From: Flavobacteriaceae bacterium ASP10-09a
GTDB lineage: Bacteria > Bacteroidota > Bacteroidia > Flavobacteriales > Flavobacteriaceae
Reading direction: 5' to 3'
NCBI GenBank assembly: GCA_000981625.1
Contig: LAQA01000025.1
Span: 1,016 to 36,534, forward strand
DNA: 35,519 nucleotides
The notes below the pieces were generated by a model that worked only from the letters and a program-made list of their open reading frames with translations, was not told the origin of the DNA and did no database searches. Positions 1 to 8,948 of this stretch are shown piece after piece; position 1 is the first letter of the stretch, and each line of letters begins with the position of its first letter. The position numbers and the translations under genes are program-made.

Positions 1-407
1 ACTTCTTTAAAGCCTACTTTTTTATATAAGTTTATTGCAGGAACTAATTTTCTGTGAGAATACAACGTAATACTTTTCCATTGTTGATTTTTTGCAAATT
101 CTACACAGAAATTCATCAGACTTAAACCAATTTTTAAACCTTGATATTCAGGTAAAACAGCCATTTTACTCAATTCGAAAAAAGTTTTTTGGTTAATGAG
201 TGCTATAACTCCGACAATTTTATTATGATACTTTGCGAAAAAGATAAAGCCTCCAGGATCAATAACATATTTTTTTGGATCGCTTAAAACTTTTTCATCA
301 TAAGGTTCTACGTAAAAATATTTTTTTAACCACGCTACATTTAAATCATAAAAATCTTTTGCGAATGCTTTCTCATACGCTATAATTTGTAGGTTTTCAA
401 TGTTCAT
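1..407 (-). CDS. GNAT-family N-acetyltransferase (3' end cut off)
   Basis: Read on the minus strand from the ATG at 407, this encodes 135 residues with no stop before the window edge, so the C-terminus is missing. The protein fits the GNAT acyl-CoA transferase fold: a central strand ending in KMAVLPEYQG, followed by a GLKIGLSLM turn that occupies the acetyl-CoA pyrophosphate-binding loop (the usual R/Q-x-x-G-x-G/A), and near the break SITLYSHRKLVPAINLYKKVGF, the typical C-terminal strand-helix pair in which N-L-Y-K-K-x-G-F is highly characteristic. The substrate cannot be told. The gene starts 11 bases from the left edge of a structured RNA candidate that lies on the opposite strand. Family assignment is strong; the physiological role is unknown. 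Confidence 0.85.
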   Translation of the reverse strand, partial: MNIENLQIIAYEKAFAKDFYDLNVAWLKKYFYVEPYDEKVLSDPKKYVIDPGGFIFFAKYHNKIVGVIALINQKTFFELSKMAVLPEYQGLKIGLSLMNFCVEFAKNQQWKSITLYSHRKLVPAINLYKKVGFKE

Positions 408-417
408 AATAAACAAG

Positions 418-528
418 TTGCGTTAAGGATTGAAATAGCATCTTTTTACTTTATAGCAAAAGATATAATGGAAAGCCTGACTTTTCAAAGTTAAATTTTT
501 TTTATTTTAACTTTTAAAAGAACGCCCA
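418..528 (+). ncRNA. Structured RNA candidate resembling Flavo-1
   Basis: This 111-base stretch between two minus-strand genes folds as a three-way junction. A closing stem pairs GCGTT (420-424) with AACGC (521-525). One hairpin pairs ATCTTTT (440-446) with AAAAGAT (458-464). A second pairs AAAGTTAAA (487-495) with TTTAACTTT (506-514), all without mismatch. The single-stranded segments GGATTGAAA and GGAAAGCCTGAC resemble, from memory, the abundant conserved RNA-like element of Flavobacteria known as Flavo-1. The strand is assigned from that resemblance. The fold is seen directly; the family name is recall and needs a covariance-model search. Confidence 0.5.
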
Positions 529-540
529 AATTAAATTAAA

Positions 541-2223
541 TTAAATATTTTTATTAATAATCTCCATCATTTCATGCTCTAAACGAATGGTTTTTTGATA
601 AATATCTTCGGATTTCGTTAGTATTTCTTTGGCAAAAGTTCTGTCTTTGATGTCTTTTGCATTTATACGAACGTTAAAATATGCGCCAGTAACCGCAGTT
701 TTAGCACATAAAACGCCAACACCACCATCAGAAAGAGAATTTTGCAGTCCGTTTTTCATCATTTCTAACATTACTTCAATAGAATTATAAGCAGTTTCCA
801 TGACTTTAAACGGAATTTCAGTTGCATATTTTGTAGCGTCTTCAATTGTTTGCTGTCTAACTTTAATTTCTTCATCATTAGTTTTAGGCATTCTAAATCC
901 GTCAATAATTTTATTAAAAGCGTTGGTATCTTCATCAACCAAAAACAACAAATCATTTTTGTATTGTTGACCTTTTTCTGCCCAATCAGAAAAATATTCC
1001 CATTTAGCATCCCAACCTGCTTTGTGCGCAGAAAGATTGGCAACCATAGTTCCCAAAGAAACACCTAAAGTACCTACATAAGCAGCAATACTTCCACCTC
1101 CTGGAGCCATAGATTCTGAGGCTGTTTCTTCAGCAAAATCCTTCACAGTAAAGTCAATTAACTTTTTGTCTGCATCGGCATTCATCACATATTCTATGAT
1201 TCTCTCTTGCGGATTAAAAGGCTTTAAATCGTCTAACCCTAAAGATTTTATGGCAATTTTTATTTTCTCACTTTCACTAATTCCTAAAGAACGTTCTTGT
1301 TTTTTTAGATAAAAATCTGCGGCATCTAACATGGCTTGTAAAGGAACTAAACCGACCAATTCTGATCCTGTTACACGCAAGCCTCTTTCCATTGCAGAAA
1401 TACATGTTTCGTAAAATGCTTTATGCATAGACGTAATTGTGATGTTGGTTAAGTTGTACGAAATTTGCGCAATTCCATATTCATCTATAAACCAACCAAT
1501 TCCTTTTACAGCTTTTAATTTACCAGGAATTCTTTCAGGATTTCCATCTTTATCCAGTACTTTTTTCCCATCAACCAATTTAGCTCTTCCGTTTTCACGG
1601 TTGTCAAAAGCAATTGCATTTGCACGTCTTGCAGAAGTTGAGTTTAAATTTACGTTATACGCAATTAAAAAATCTCGGGCAGAAATTGCGGTAACTCCTG
1701 ATGAAATTATTTGTTGATTGAATTCTGTTGGTCCAAAATCTGGTTTCCAAGTTGATTTTGATAACTTTTCTTTTAAGCCTTCATATTCTCCTGATCTAAT
1801 TGTTGCTAGGTTTTTACGTTCATCAGAAGTTGCTGCATTTTCGTAGAAATAACCAGAAATACCTAATTCTTCACCAACTCTTTTCCCTAATTGATGTGCG
1901 AATTTTGCAGTTTCTTCCATAGATATATTTGCAATTGGCACCAAAGGACAAACATCTGTAGCTCCAAAACGAGGGTGTTCTCCAGTTTGTTTGCTCATGT
2001 CTATTAATTCAGAAGCTTTTTTAATTAATCTAAAAGCAGCTTCAATAACATTTTTGGGTTCGCCAACAAATGTAATTACAGTTCTGTTAGTAGCTTTTCC
2101 TGGATCTATATCCAGTAATTTTACACCTTCAACAGTTTTTACAATGTTAGCAATGATATTTATTTTATTAATGTCTCTACCTTCACTAATGTTAGGTACA
2201 CATTCTATAATTTGTTTGTTCAT
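541..2223 (-). CDS. ftcD: Bifunctional glutamate formimidoyltransferase / formimidoyl-THF cyclodeaminase
   Basis: The 560-residue cytosolic protein moves the formimino group from formiminoglutamate to tetrahydrofolate and then releases ammonia to give 5,10-methenyl-THF, the last step of one histidine-degradation route. The N-terminal transferase half (about 1-330) opens with CVPNISEGRD and holds GEHPRFGATDVCP at 81-93, with the expected active-site His83. The C-terminal cyclodeaminase half (about 357-553) carries SMAPGGGSIAAY at 371-382, the glycine-rich segment of that family. A basic insertion around residues 210-240 makes the transferase half a little longer than in animals; I recall similar insertions in other Bacteroidota. 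The length fits the fused form. No other hut genes lie next to it. Its stop lies in a TTAAA repeat directly after the structured RNA candidate. Confidence 0.95.
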   Translation of the reverse strand: MNKQIIECVPNISEGRDINKINIIANIVKTVEGVKLLDIDPGKATNRTVITFVGEPKNVIEAAFRLIKKASELIDMSKQTGEHPRFGATDVCPLVPIANISMEETAKFAHQLGKRVGEELGISGYFYENAATSDERKNLATIRSGEYEGLKEKLSKSTWKPDFGPTEFNQQIISSGVTAISARDFLIAYNVNLNSTSARRANAIAFDNRENGRAKLVDGKKVLDKDGNPERIPGKLKAVKGIGWFIDEYGIAQISYNLTNITITSMHKAFYETCISAMERGLRVTGSELVGLVPLQAMLDAADFYLKKQERSLGISESEKIKIAIKSLGLDDLKPFNPQERIIEYVMNADADKKLIDFTVKDFAEETASESMAPGGGSIAAYVGTLGVSLGTMVANLSAHKAGWDAKWEYFSDWAEKGQQYKNDLLFLVDEDTNAFNKIIDGFRMPKTNDEEIKVRQQTIEDATKYATEIPFKVMETAYNSIEVMLEMMKNGLQNSLSDGGVGVLCAKTAVTGAYFNVRINAKDIKDRTFAKEILTKSEDIYQKTIRLEHEMMEIINKNI

Positions 2224-2297
2224 GGTTGATGAGTATGTAGATTAAAAATGCACGAATTTTAATGATTCATGCAAATTTGTGTGAGATTCGTTTTAAC

Positions 2298-2323
2298 TTG
2301 ATACTAAAAATTAATTGTATCAA
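2298..2323. repeat. Short inverted repeat TTGATAC-N12-GTATCAA
   Basis: Seven-base perfect arms at 2298-2304 and 2317-2323 flank an AT-only spacer between the start of ftcD and the end of the Lnb-like gene, both on the minus strand. It could be an operator for ftcD or a weak transcript end for the upstream unit. No U-run follows on the minus strand, so a terminator role is not convincing. Confidence 0.3.
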
Positions 2324-2382
2324 ATGTAGAATTTTCAGCCAAAAAAAGCTACTAATTTTGTCAAAAAATGAAGAAGATTAAA

Positions 2383-3552
2383 CTATTTCATGCTTTTTGA
2401 TAAAAATAGATACCTAGTAAACAATAAAATTAATAAAGGTATTATAGCAATTGGAAATAATTGAATTTTTACAATCCAAAGAATTGGAATGACAATAAGT
2501 AGTAAAAGTGAAAATTTAAAGTAATACTTCAACCACTTTTGTTGCTGTTGTCTAAAAATTAAAAAGGCAATAATTAAATTAGGCGCAAATGCCCACAAAA
2601 AGTTGAAGTTATTTGGCGTAGTAGAGTGGTCTGTAAAGAACCAAAGAAAAACGATTAAAACACCTACAATTCCTGTAGTGAGCAGTAAGATGAAATCCAA
2701 CCATTTTGATCTTTTTTTGTTTTTGAAGTCAATATAGGTTAAAAAGAGTCCTATTAAAGAAATGATACTAAATATTAGAAATGGATTATATATTGAGATT
2801 TCTTGTTTTAATTCTTTAAAATCTAATAAAATATCTTCTCTCTTAATTAATTTTTCAGGTTGATTTTGAATAAATAAAGTGCTATTTTTAAAAATAGAAT
2901 ACACGTAATCAGGTAAATACATGTATTGTGTAAAAGCTGCATTTTGATCTAATTTACTTCCTAAAGCTAAATTAATTCCGAAACTTCCCCAGGTATTCCA
3001 AGGAATTTCTTTATCCATTAATTGTCTAAAAGAAAAATTTCTATCAAGGTTTTTATCACTAAAATTAAGCTTATCACCTAAAATAGAAGTGGTAATGTCT
3101 CTTAATTTTGTGGCACAATTATTAAAATAAGGATCATAAGAATAAGAAGCATTTACAGGTAAGACATTGTTTTCTAAATACATGAAAAACGATTGCTTTT
3201 CTTTTTGATTTAGGTTTAGAACTTGTTGTTTTACCCATCTCTTATCTTTTTTATAGCCAGCTAAGAAGTATTCGAATTTATATCTTCCTAAATTATATAA
3301 AAGATTTCCTTTTGTAAAGTTTGAATAAAAATTAGGAGTATTAAAATCAAACATTCCATAATTATAAATTAAATCTAATCCTAAAACAGGATCTTTAATT
3401 CTGATAGCAGAATGGCCAAATGCTTCATACAGTTCTGTTCCTGGTCCAGCAGTAACAATGCTAACTTCAGAATATACAGAAAGGTTTACTTGTGCATAAA
3501 ACGATTTTATGAATACGAAGAAGAAGAGAAGGAGTATGTATTTTTTTTTCAT
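2383..3552 (-). CDS. DUF4105 / Lnb-type membrane protein, probable lipoprotein N-acyltransferase
   Basis: The 389-residue protein has a signal sequence (1-20, ending FYA-Q), an extracytoplasmic domain of about 230 residues, and then five hydrophobic helices from about 257 to the end. The periplasmic domain has the two hallmarks of the DUF4105 family: AFGHSAIRI with His47 and FNNCATKLRD with Cys146, a Cys/His pair like that of NlpC/P60-type transacylases. I recall that Pfam now links this domain to Lnb, a lipoprotein N-acylating enzyme of Bacteroidota; the family name is fairly sure, the reaction here is inferred. The gene starts 5 bases after the stop of the upstream PorV/PorQ-like gene, so the two are very likely co-transcribed. 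A related member with another envelope role cannot be excluded. Confidence 0.8.
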   Translation of the reverse strand: MKKKYILLLFFFVFIKSFYAQVNLSVYSEVSIVTAGPGTELYEAFGHSAIRIKDPVLGLDLIYNYGMFDFNTPNFYSNFTKGNLLYNLGRYKFEYFLAGYKKDKRWVKQQVLNLNQKEKQSFFMYLENNVLPVNASYSYDPYFNNCATKLRDITTSILGDKLNFSDKNLDRNFSFRQLMDKEIPWNTWGSFGINLALGSKLDQNAAFTQYMYLPDYVYSIFKNSTLFIQNQPEKLIKREDILLDFKELKQEISIYNPFLIFSIISLIGLFLTYIDFKNKKRSKWLDFILLLTTGIVGVLIVFLWFFTDHSTTPNNFNFLWAFAPNLIIAFLIFRQQQQKWLKYYFKFSLLLLIVIPILWIVKIQLFPIAIIPLLILLFTRYLFLSKSMK

Positions 3553-3557
3553 AGGGC

Positions 3558-4628
3558 TTAGTTTCTAAAAAAACTATAATCAATTGTTATTGAAAAAATA
3601 TTTGAAAATAAAGCATTACCAACACTACCGATATTAGTTAAAGCATAATCTACTTGAATGCCTTGATAGTTAAAACCTAAACCAAAATTTGGTTGTAAAG
3701 AGAGTGATTTTGAATTATCGAATTCTGTGATGTATTGAAAATTACCAACTCCTAAACGAAGATAGACAAGTTGATCATAATCTAATTGAAAACCAACAGC
3801 AGGATCTATACTAGCAATATTTGAAGAAAAAATGTCATTGGTTTGCTCAAAACGAATATTTAAATCGACTTCTGTTTGTAAGTTGAAAAATCGTCCAATC
3901 TTAAACTCTTTGGCTACACCTACTTGTATTTTTGGTTTTGTTATTTCTGTAGTTTCTGGTAATTCTTGATTTTGTCCAGGAATCGCATCTTTAATTTTAT
4001 TAAACTCATCTTCATTAATTGCCCAACTATTAAAAGTAGTTGTAATGTCTCTTGCCATGATTCCAAACTTCCAATTATTTCTTTCAAACTGAATACCTGC
4101 GTCAAAACCAAAACCCCAAGAAGAAGCAAAATCACCAATAATTCTTCTCACGATTTTTGCGTTTACACCAAAATTAACATCTTTAAAAAGTAAATTTCTA
4201 GCGTATGCAAAATTAAAGGCATAATCTGCAGTAGAAAATAAACTAATCCTATTAAAATCTATGTTTCCTTGACTATCAATTAATTCAGTGGTATTTAAAA
4301 TATCATCAACACCAAAACGAATTATTGAAATTCCAATAGCACTTTTAGAATCTATAGGCATTGCAAAAGCAGCGTGATTGTAATTAGCTATTCCTGCAAA
4401 ATATGAAGCATGCATTAAAGAACCTTGATAATCTTCGATACCCACCAGTCCTGCTGGGTTCCAGTAAATAGCATTTACATTATTTGTAGTTGCAACAACA
4501 GCTTTACTCTTTCCTAAACCAGCAGCATCTACACCAATATTTAAAAATTCATTGGAGTAATTTCTAAAAGATTGCGCATTTAAAAAAAGCGGTAAAACAA
4601 ATAAAAAAAGGAATATTCTGTTCTTCAC
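3558..4628 (-). CDS. PorV/PorQ-family outer-membrane protein
   Basis: The 356-residue protein begins with GTG at 4628 and has a signal peptide (1-18, LNA-Q). The mature part starts with NEFLNIGVDAAGLGKSKA and soon has NAIYWNPAGL, the pattern of the PorV/PorQ branch of the FadL-like barrels, whose best-known members attach to or feed the type IX secretion system. The rest alternates short amphipathic strands and ends in aromatic residues (SITIDYSFFRN), as outer-membrane barrels do. The name is by family; no other por/gld genes are present, so a direct role in secretion is not shown. It is the first gene of a two-gene unit with the Lnb-like protein downstream. Confidence 0.85.
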   Translation of the reverse strand: MKNRIFLFLFVLPLFLNAQSFRNYSNEFLNIGVDAAGLGKSKAVVATTNNVNAIYWNPAGLVGIEDYQGSLMHASYFAGIANYNHAAFAMPIDSKSAIGISIIRFGVDDILNTTELIDSQGNIDFNRISLFSTADYAFNFAYARNLLFKDVNFGVNAKIVRRIIGDFASSWGFGFDAGIQFERNNWKFGIMARDITTTFNSWAINEDEFNKIKDAIPGQNQELPETTEITKPKIQVGVAKEFKIGRFFNLQTEVDLNIRFEQTNDIFSSNIASIDPAVGFQLDYDQLVYLRLGVGNFQYITEFDNSKSLSLQPNFGLGFNYQGIQVDYALTNIGSVGNALFSNIFSITIDYSFFRN

Positions 4629-4700
4629 AAATATCGAAAGTTAATGGTAACAAATATCTAAAAACATACTAAAATAACTATAGTTTTTGGAAGATATTGT

Positions 4701-5684
4701 TTACAAAATATCTATTTGAATATTTTCTTTAATGAAACGTGCAATTCTAAACTCTAGCCATCTATTTTCTAGAGGTTTAAAAGAGGTCATAAAACCAACA
4801 TGACCACCAAATTTTGTTTCTTCAAAAAAGAAAAATTCTGAGTTTTCTGCTTCTTCATATGGGAAACATTTCCTTGATAAAAAAGTGTCATCTTTTGCAT
4901 TGATTAATAAAGTGGGTCTTTTAATATTTAAAAGATACGGTTTAGAACTTGCTTTTTTCCAATAATCTTCAGGACTTTTAAAACCAAATACAGGTACCGT
5001 ATATAAATGTTCTAAATGTTTAAATTTTGTAGCTTTAAAAAGTTTTTCTTGGTCTAAATTATATTCTGGAAATTTAAAAGCCTTTTCTAAAACTTTATTT
5101 TTCATTGTTTTAAAAAACATTTCTATATATAGTTTATTTTTTAATTTATCCATTTCTAATTCTGCAGAAGCTATATCTATAGGTACAGAAACTGCAATTC
5201 CTCCTTTAATTAATGGTGAAATATTTTCACCTTTTTCACCTAGATATTTTAGTGTTAAATTTCCTCCTAAACTAAAACCAATAATTATAATATTTTTATA
5301 GCTGTAATTTTCTAATAAATGATCCACAACAAAACTTACATCTTCAGTTTTTCCGCTATGATAAGTTGCAAGTTGTAAATTATCTTCACCACTACAACCT
5401 CTTAAGTTAAAACATACGGTATCTAATCCTTTGCAGTTTAGGTGATTCGTGTTTGCTGCCATGTATTTAGAATCTGAGCTTCCTTCTAAACCATGAATTA
5501 ATAAAACCAAGGTTTCTGAACCAGTAAAAGAAAAATCTAAATCAAAAAAATCATGATCCCAAGTTGTAATTCTTTTTCTTGAATAGGTTGCAGTATCTTT
5601 CATAAAAAGAGGTCGGTACATTGTGTTAAAATGACTATTTCTAAAAGGAATTGTGGGTAAAAAATTTGAAGTAAAAACTGGCAT
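4701..5684 (-). CDS. YheT-type alpha/beta hydrolase
   Basis: The 327-residue protein matches the YheT/ABHD1-3 branch of alpha/beta hydrolases. The oxyanion segment LIHGLEGSS (62-70), NLRGCSGE (93-100) and the nucleophile elbow GFSLGGN (136-142, Ser138) are all present. The acid is likely Asp265 or Asp266 in NAKDDTFL, and the base His295 in GGHVGF. No signal peptide is evident, so it should act in the cytosol. Substrates of the bacterial members are probably short-chain or lipid esters and are not defined. The gene stands alone: its start is 94 bases from the divergent pssA, so both promoters must lie in that gap. The family is sure, the substrate unknown. Confidence 0.9.
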   Translation of the reverse strand: MPVFTSNFLPTIPFRNSHFNTMYRPLFMKDTATYSRKRITTWDHDFFDLDFSFTGSETLVLLIHGLEGSSDSKYMAANTNHLNCKGLDTVCFNLRGCSGEDNLQLATYHSGKTEDVSFVVDHLLENYSYKNIIIIGFSLGGNLTLKYLGEKGENISPLIKGGIAVSVPIDIASAELEMDKLKNKLYIEMFFKTMKNKVLEKAFKFPEYNLDQEKLFKATKFKHLEHLYTVPVFGFKSPEDYWKKASSKPYLLNIKRPTLLINAKDDTFLSRKCFPYEEAENSEFFFFEETKFGGHVGFMTSFKPLENRWLEFRIARFIKENIQIDIL

Positions 5685-5778
5685 AGAATTTTATTTCCAC
5701 AAATATGACATAAATTTTATGAATTAGAAAACTAACAAATTTTGATTTCTTATTTTAGCCCTTAAATTCTATTTATAA

Positions 5779-6495
5779 ATGAGCATAGTTAAACAAATTC
5801 CAAATTATATTACATTAGGAAACCTCCTATCAGGAACTGTAGCAGTAATTTTTGCAGTGAATGGTAATTATAATATTGCTGCATTACTTGTTTGTATTGG
5901 AATTGTTTTAGACTTTTTTGATGGGTTTGTAGCTAGGTTGCTAAATGTTTCTGGAGAATTAGGGAAACAATTAGATTCTTTAGCTGATATGGTTACAAGT
6001 GGTGTTGTACCAGGTATTGTCATGTATAAGTTATTACAAGATAACTTAATGGATAAGCCAACCTTTATGAATTCTGCTGTGCAGATATTAGATGTGCCTT
6101 TAATTGGTTTAATACTAACATTAGCAGCAGGTTTTAGATTAGCAAAATTTAATATTGACACTAGACAAACAGACTCTTTTATAGGTTTACCTACACCTGC
6201 AATGTCTTTGTTTATTCTTTCTTTACCTTTAATTCTTCAGTATACAGAGATTGAATTTGTTGAAAATTTAATCAAAAATAATTATTTCTTAATTGGCCTA
6301 ACATTTCTTTTAAGTTATCTGATGAATGCAGAATTGCATTTGTTTTCTTTAAAGTTTAAAGATTACTCCTTTAAAAAAAATATTGTTAAATATATTTTCC
6401 TCTTATCTTCATTACTATTAATTTTAACAATTCATATTCTTTCTGTACCAATTATTATTATATTATACGTTTCTTTATCACTAATAAAAAAATAA
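5779..6495 (+). CDS. pssA: CDP-diacylglycerol--serine O-phosphatidyltransferase
   Basis: This 238-residue inner-membrane enzyme joins CDP-diacylglycerol and L-serine to phosphatidylserine, the precursor of phosphatidylethanolamine. The CDP-alcohol phosphatidyltransferase signature D-x2-DG-x2-AR-x8-G-x3-D-x3-D is complete: Asp45, Asp48-Gly49, Ala52-Arg53, Gly62, Asp66 and Asp70. Several hydrophobic segments surround it, and the opening QIPNYITLGNLLSG is typical of the type II membrane enzyme. A histidine-kinase gene follows 19 bases after the stop and is probably on the same transcript. A box TATTTTAG at 5751-5758, one mismatch from TAnnTTTG, may be the promoter. Confidence 0.93.
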   Translation: MSIVKQIPNYITLGNLLSGTVAVIFAVNGNYNIAALLVCIGIVLDFFDGFVARLLNVSGELGKQLDSLADMVTSGVVPGIVMYKLLQDNLMDKPTFMNSAVQILDVPLIGLILTLAAGFRLAKFNIDTRQTDSFIGLPTPAMSLFILSLPLILQYTEIEFVENLIKNNYFLIGLTFLLSYLMNAELHLFSLKFKDYSFKKNIVKYIFLLSSLLLILTIHILSVPIIIILYVSLSLIKK

Positions 6496-6514
6496 ATATT
6501 TCAAAATAAATTCC

Positions 6515-7726
6515 ATGATACCAGCTAATATCCCCTCAAATGAAGCAGAAAGATTAGAGAATTTAAATAGTTATAACATTTTAGATACCTTACCAGAAAA
6601 AGAATTTGATGCTATTACAAAAATTGCTTCAGGTATTTGTAATACTCCTATTGCACTTGTTTCTATTATTGATGAAGATAGGCAATGGTTTAAATCTAAT
6701 CATGGATTAAACTCAAAACAAACTTCGAGAGATGTCTCTTTTTGTGCTCATGGTATATTAAAACCGGATGAATTATTTATTGTAAATGATGCTTCAAAAG
6801 ATGAGCGTTTTAGTAAGAATCCATTAACAACTGATATTCCTAATATTTCTTTTTATGCTGGAGCGCCATTAAATAGTTCAGAAGGTTATCCTTTAGGAAC
6901 TTTATGTGTTATAGATACTGAGCCAAAGGAGCTTAACGAGAATCAAAAAGAAAGTTTAAAATTATTAGCAAAACAAGTAGTTACCCTTTTAGAATTAAGA
7001 AAAAAAAATAAAGAATTAGCAGAGTCTAATAAGGAAAATTTAAAGTTAAACGAGCAATTAAATGATTTTGCATATCGACTTACTCATGATTTAAAATCAC
7101 CAATTAATGGAGTTAACTTTTTGTTAGATGTTTTAAAAGAAGATCACTTAAAAATTTATCAAGATACTAAAGTCGAAGATTACGTAAACTTAATTTCTAA
7201 CAGAATTATTTATATGGATAATCTAGTAAATGAAATTTTAAAATATACTAAAGTAACTAGTGAAAATATTATTTACAAAAACTTTAATTTAAAAGATCTT
7301 TTAGAAAGTATTATTGCTAACAATGATTTTGAGAATAAAATTTCATTGAATTCTGAAAATTTAAATCTGGAAATCAGTAGTTCTAAAATTGGAATTCTTC
7401 AGATTTTTCAAAATTTAATTTCTAATTCAAGAAAATTTTGTGATGAAAAAAAAGTTGTAATTGATGTGCTTTTTAAAGAAGAAGAAGAAGAATATCATTT
7501 TACTTATATGGATAATGGTCCAGGAATTGAAAAAGAATATAGAGATAAAGTATTTCAAATGTTTGAAACTTTAGAAAGTACTGATAACAATAATACAGGT
7601 ATTGGCTTAACAACTGTAAAGTCTATCATTAATAGACTAGGGGGTAAGATACATCTAGATAAAAGGGAAGACAATAAAAAAGGAGTGTGCTTTTATTTTT
7701 ATATTTCAAAAAGAAATAAAGATTAA
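6515..7726 (+). CDS. GAF-domain sensor histidine kinase
   Basis: The 403-residue protein is a soluble sensor kinase with no membrane segment. An N-terminal GAF domain (about 25-160) has the common bacterial pattern with RQWFKSNHGL, FCAHGIL and FYAGAPL. A short coiled-coil linker (160-185) leads to the dimerisation/phosphoacceptor helix FAYRLTHDLKSPI, with His191 as the probable phosphorylated residue. The ATP-binding domain shows the N-box FQNLISNSRKF, the G1 box DNGPGIEKEY, an F-box FQMFETL and the G2 box NTGIGLTTV, so it looks catalytically intact. No response regulator lies nearby, so its partner is elsewhere. It follows pssA closely and its last four bases overlap the convergent lptB gene. 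The signal sensed by the GAF domain is unknown. Confidence 0.9.
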   Translation: MIPANIPSNEAERLENLNSYNILDTLPEKEFDAITKIASGICNTPIALVSIIDEDRQWFKSNHGLNSKQTSRDVSFCAHGILKPDELFIVNDASKDERFSKNPLTTDIPNISFYAGAPLNSSEGYPLGTLCVIDTEPKELNENQKESLKLLAKQVVTLLELRKKNKELAESNKENLKLNEQLNDFAYRLTHDLKSPINGVNFLLDVLKEDHLKIYQDTKVEDYVNLISNRIIYMDNLVNEILKYTKVTSENIIYKNFNLKDLLESIIANNDFENKISLNSENLNLEISSSKIGILQIFQNLISNSRKFCDEKKVVIDVLFKEEEEEYHFTYMDNGPGIEKEYRDKVFQMFETLESTDNNNTGIGLTTVKSIINRLGGKIHLDKREDNKKGVCFYFYISKRNKD

Positions 7727-8466
7727 TTTGTAAATTTTTTCTTCTTCTTAAGTTCGAAATCTGTACCTAAATAAACTTTACGCACCATTTCATCTGCTGC
7801 TAATTCTTCAGGAGTTCCTTCTTTTAAGATACTTCCATTGTACATTAAATAGGTTTTGTCAGTAATTGCTAAGGTTGCTTGAACATCGTGATCTGTAATT
7901 AAAATACCAATATTTTTGTTTTTTAATTGTGCAACAATACTTTGGATATCTTCAACAGCAATAGGGTCTACTCCAGCAAAAGGTTCATCTAATAAAATAA
8001 ATTTAGGGTCAGATGCTAAACAACGTGCGATTTCTGTTCTTCGCCTTTCTCCTCCAGAAAGTAAATCGCCTCTATTTTTACGAACATGACCAATATTAAA
8101 CTCTTCAATTAATGATTCTAACTTTATCTTTTGTGCTTTTTTAGATAAGTTTGTAAATTGTAAAACAGACATAATATTATCTTCTACAGATAATTTTCTA
8201 AAAACAGATGCTTCTTGCGCTAAATAACCAATTCCTTTTTGAGCGCGCTTGTACATGGCATCCTCCGTTATATCTTCGTCATTTAAGAAAATTTTACCGG
8301 CGTTTGGTTTTACCATTCCAACAATCATATAGAAAGAAGTTGTTTTTCCTGCTCCATTCGGACCCAAAAGTCCAATAATTTCACCCTGTTTAACCTCTAA
8401 AGAAATGTCTTGTACAACTTTTCTGCTTCCGTAAATTTTTTGAATGTTTTCTGCTCTTAAAATCAT
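7723..8466 (-). CDS. lptB: LPS export ABC transporter ATP-binding protein LptB
   Basis: The 247-residue ATPase would drive extraction of lipopolysaccharide from the inner membrane together with LptF/LptG. Walker A GPNGAGKTT is at 35-43, the signature LSGGERRR at 136-143, Walker B FILLDE at 156-161 and the switch His193 in TDHDVQ. The stretches GIGYLAQEASVFRKL and GVDPIAVEDIQ are specific to LptB among ABC ATPases. The C-terminus is slightly longer than in E. coli and ends in a lysine-rich tail. It lies 134 bases downstream of the kdsD-tatC-AhpD-like operon on the same strand; kdsD also serves LPS, by making the Kdo precursor. Other lpt genes are not in the window. Confidence 0.95.
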   Translation of the reverse strand: MILRAENIQKIYGSRKVVQDISLEVKQGEIIGLLGPNGAGKTTSFYMIVGMVKPNAGKIFLNDEDITEDAMYKRAQKGIGYLAQEASVFRKLSVEDNIMSVLQFTNLSKKAQKIKLESLIEEFNIGHVRKNRGDLLSGGERRRTEIARCLASDPKFILLDEPFAGVDPIAVEDIQSIVAQLKNKNIGILITDHDVQATLAITDKTYLMYNGSILKEGTPEELAADEMVRKVYLGTDFELKKKKKFTN

Positions 8467-8600
8467 GTTTTTTTCAGATGTGTGATTGTGTAATCGCTTA
8501 ATTGTTTAAATTGCCTTGTAAAAATAGTAATTAGAATGTTTTAAAGTCTTAATATGTTCATAAAGCTTGTTCTCAATTATGGGATTAAACAGCTAAATAA

Positions 8601-8948
8601 TTATACATCTGCTTCAAGTAATTCCCAGTATTCAAAAGCTCTTCTTAAATGCGGAATTACAATTGTACCACCAATTAAGTTAGCGATTGACATGGTTTCC
8701 ATCATTTCTTCTTTAGTAACTCCGTTTTTCATTGCAGATTCTAAATGATATTGTACGCAATCATCACATCTTAATACTGTTGAAGCAACTAAACCTAATA
8801 GCTCTTTTGTTTTTACAGGAAGATGACCTTCTTTAAAAGCATTGGTATCTAAATTAAAAATTCTTTTAATAACTTTATTATCTGAAGCTAAAATTTTATC
8901 GTTCATTTTTTGACGATACTCATTAAACTCTTTAACTTTTGTTGGCAT
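8601..8948 (-). CDS. Carboxymuconolactone decarboxylase / AhpD-like protein
   Basis: The 115-residue protein is the small all-helical CMD/AhpD fold. It has the redox motif Cys61-Asp-Asp-Cys64 followed by His68 (CDDCVQYH), as in AhpD-type disulfide reductases, so a thiol-redox or peroxide-defence role is more likely than the decarboxylase that gave the family its name. The C-terminal helix has the usual IGGTIVIPHLRRA. Its start ATG lies inside tatC, overlapping it by 17 bases, and it is the last gene of the kdsD-tatC operon. The partner peroxiredoxin is not nearby. The family is sure; the exact reaction is not. Confidence 0.88.
   Translation of the reverse strand: MPTKVKEFNEYRQKMNDKILASDNKVIKRIFNLDTNAFKEGHLPVKTKELLGLVASTVLRCDDCVQYHLESAMKNGVTKEEMMETMSIANLIGGTIVIPHLRRAFEYWELLEADV

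Noticed and set aside
531-548. Short TTAAA tandem repeat at the end of ftcD
   Set aside because: Ordinary AT-rich sequence containing the stop codon; too short to be a meaningful repeat.
5751-5758. TATTTTAG box before pssA
   Set aside because: One mismatch from consensus and no -33 element; kept as a remark only.
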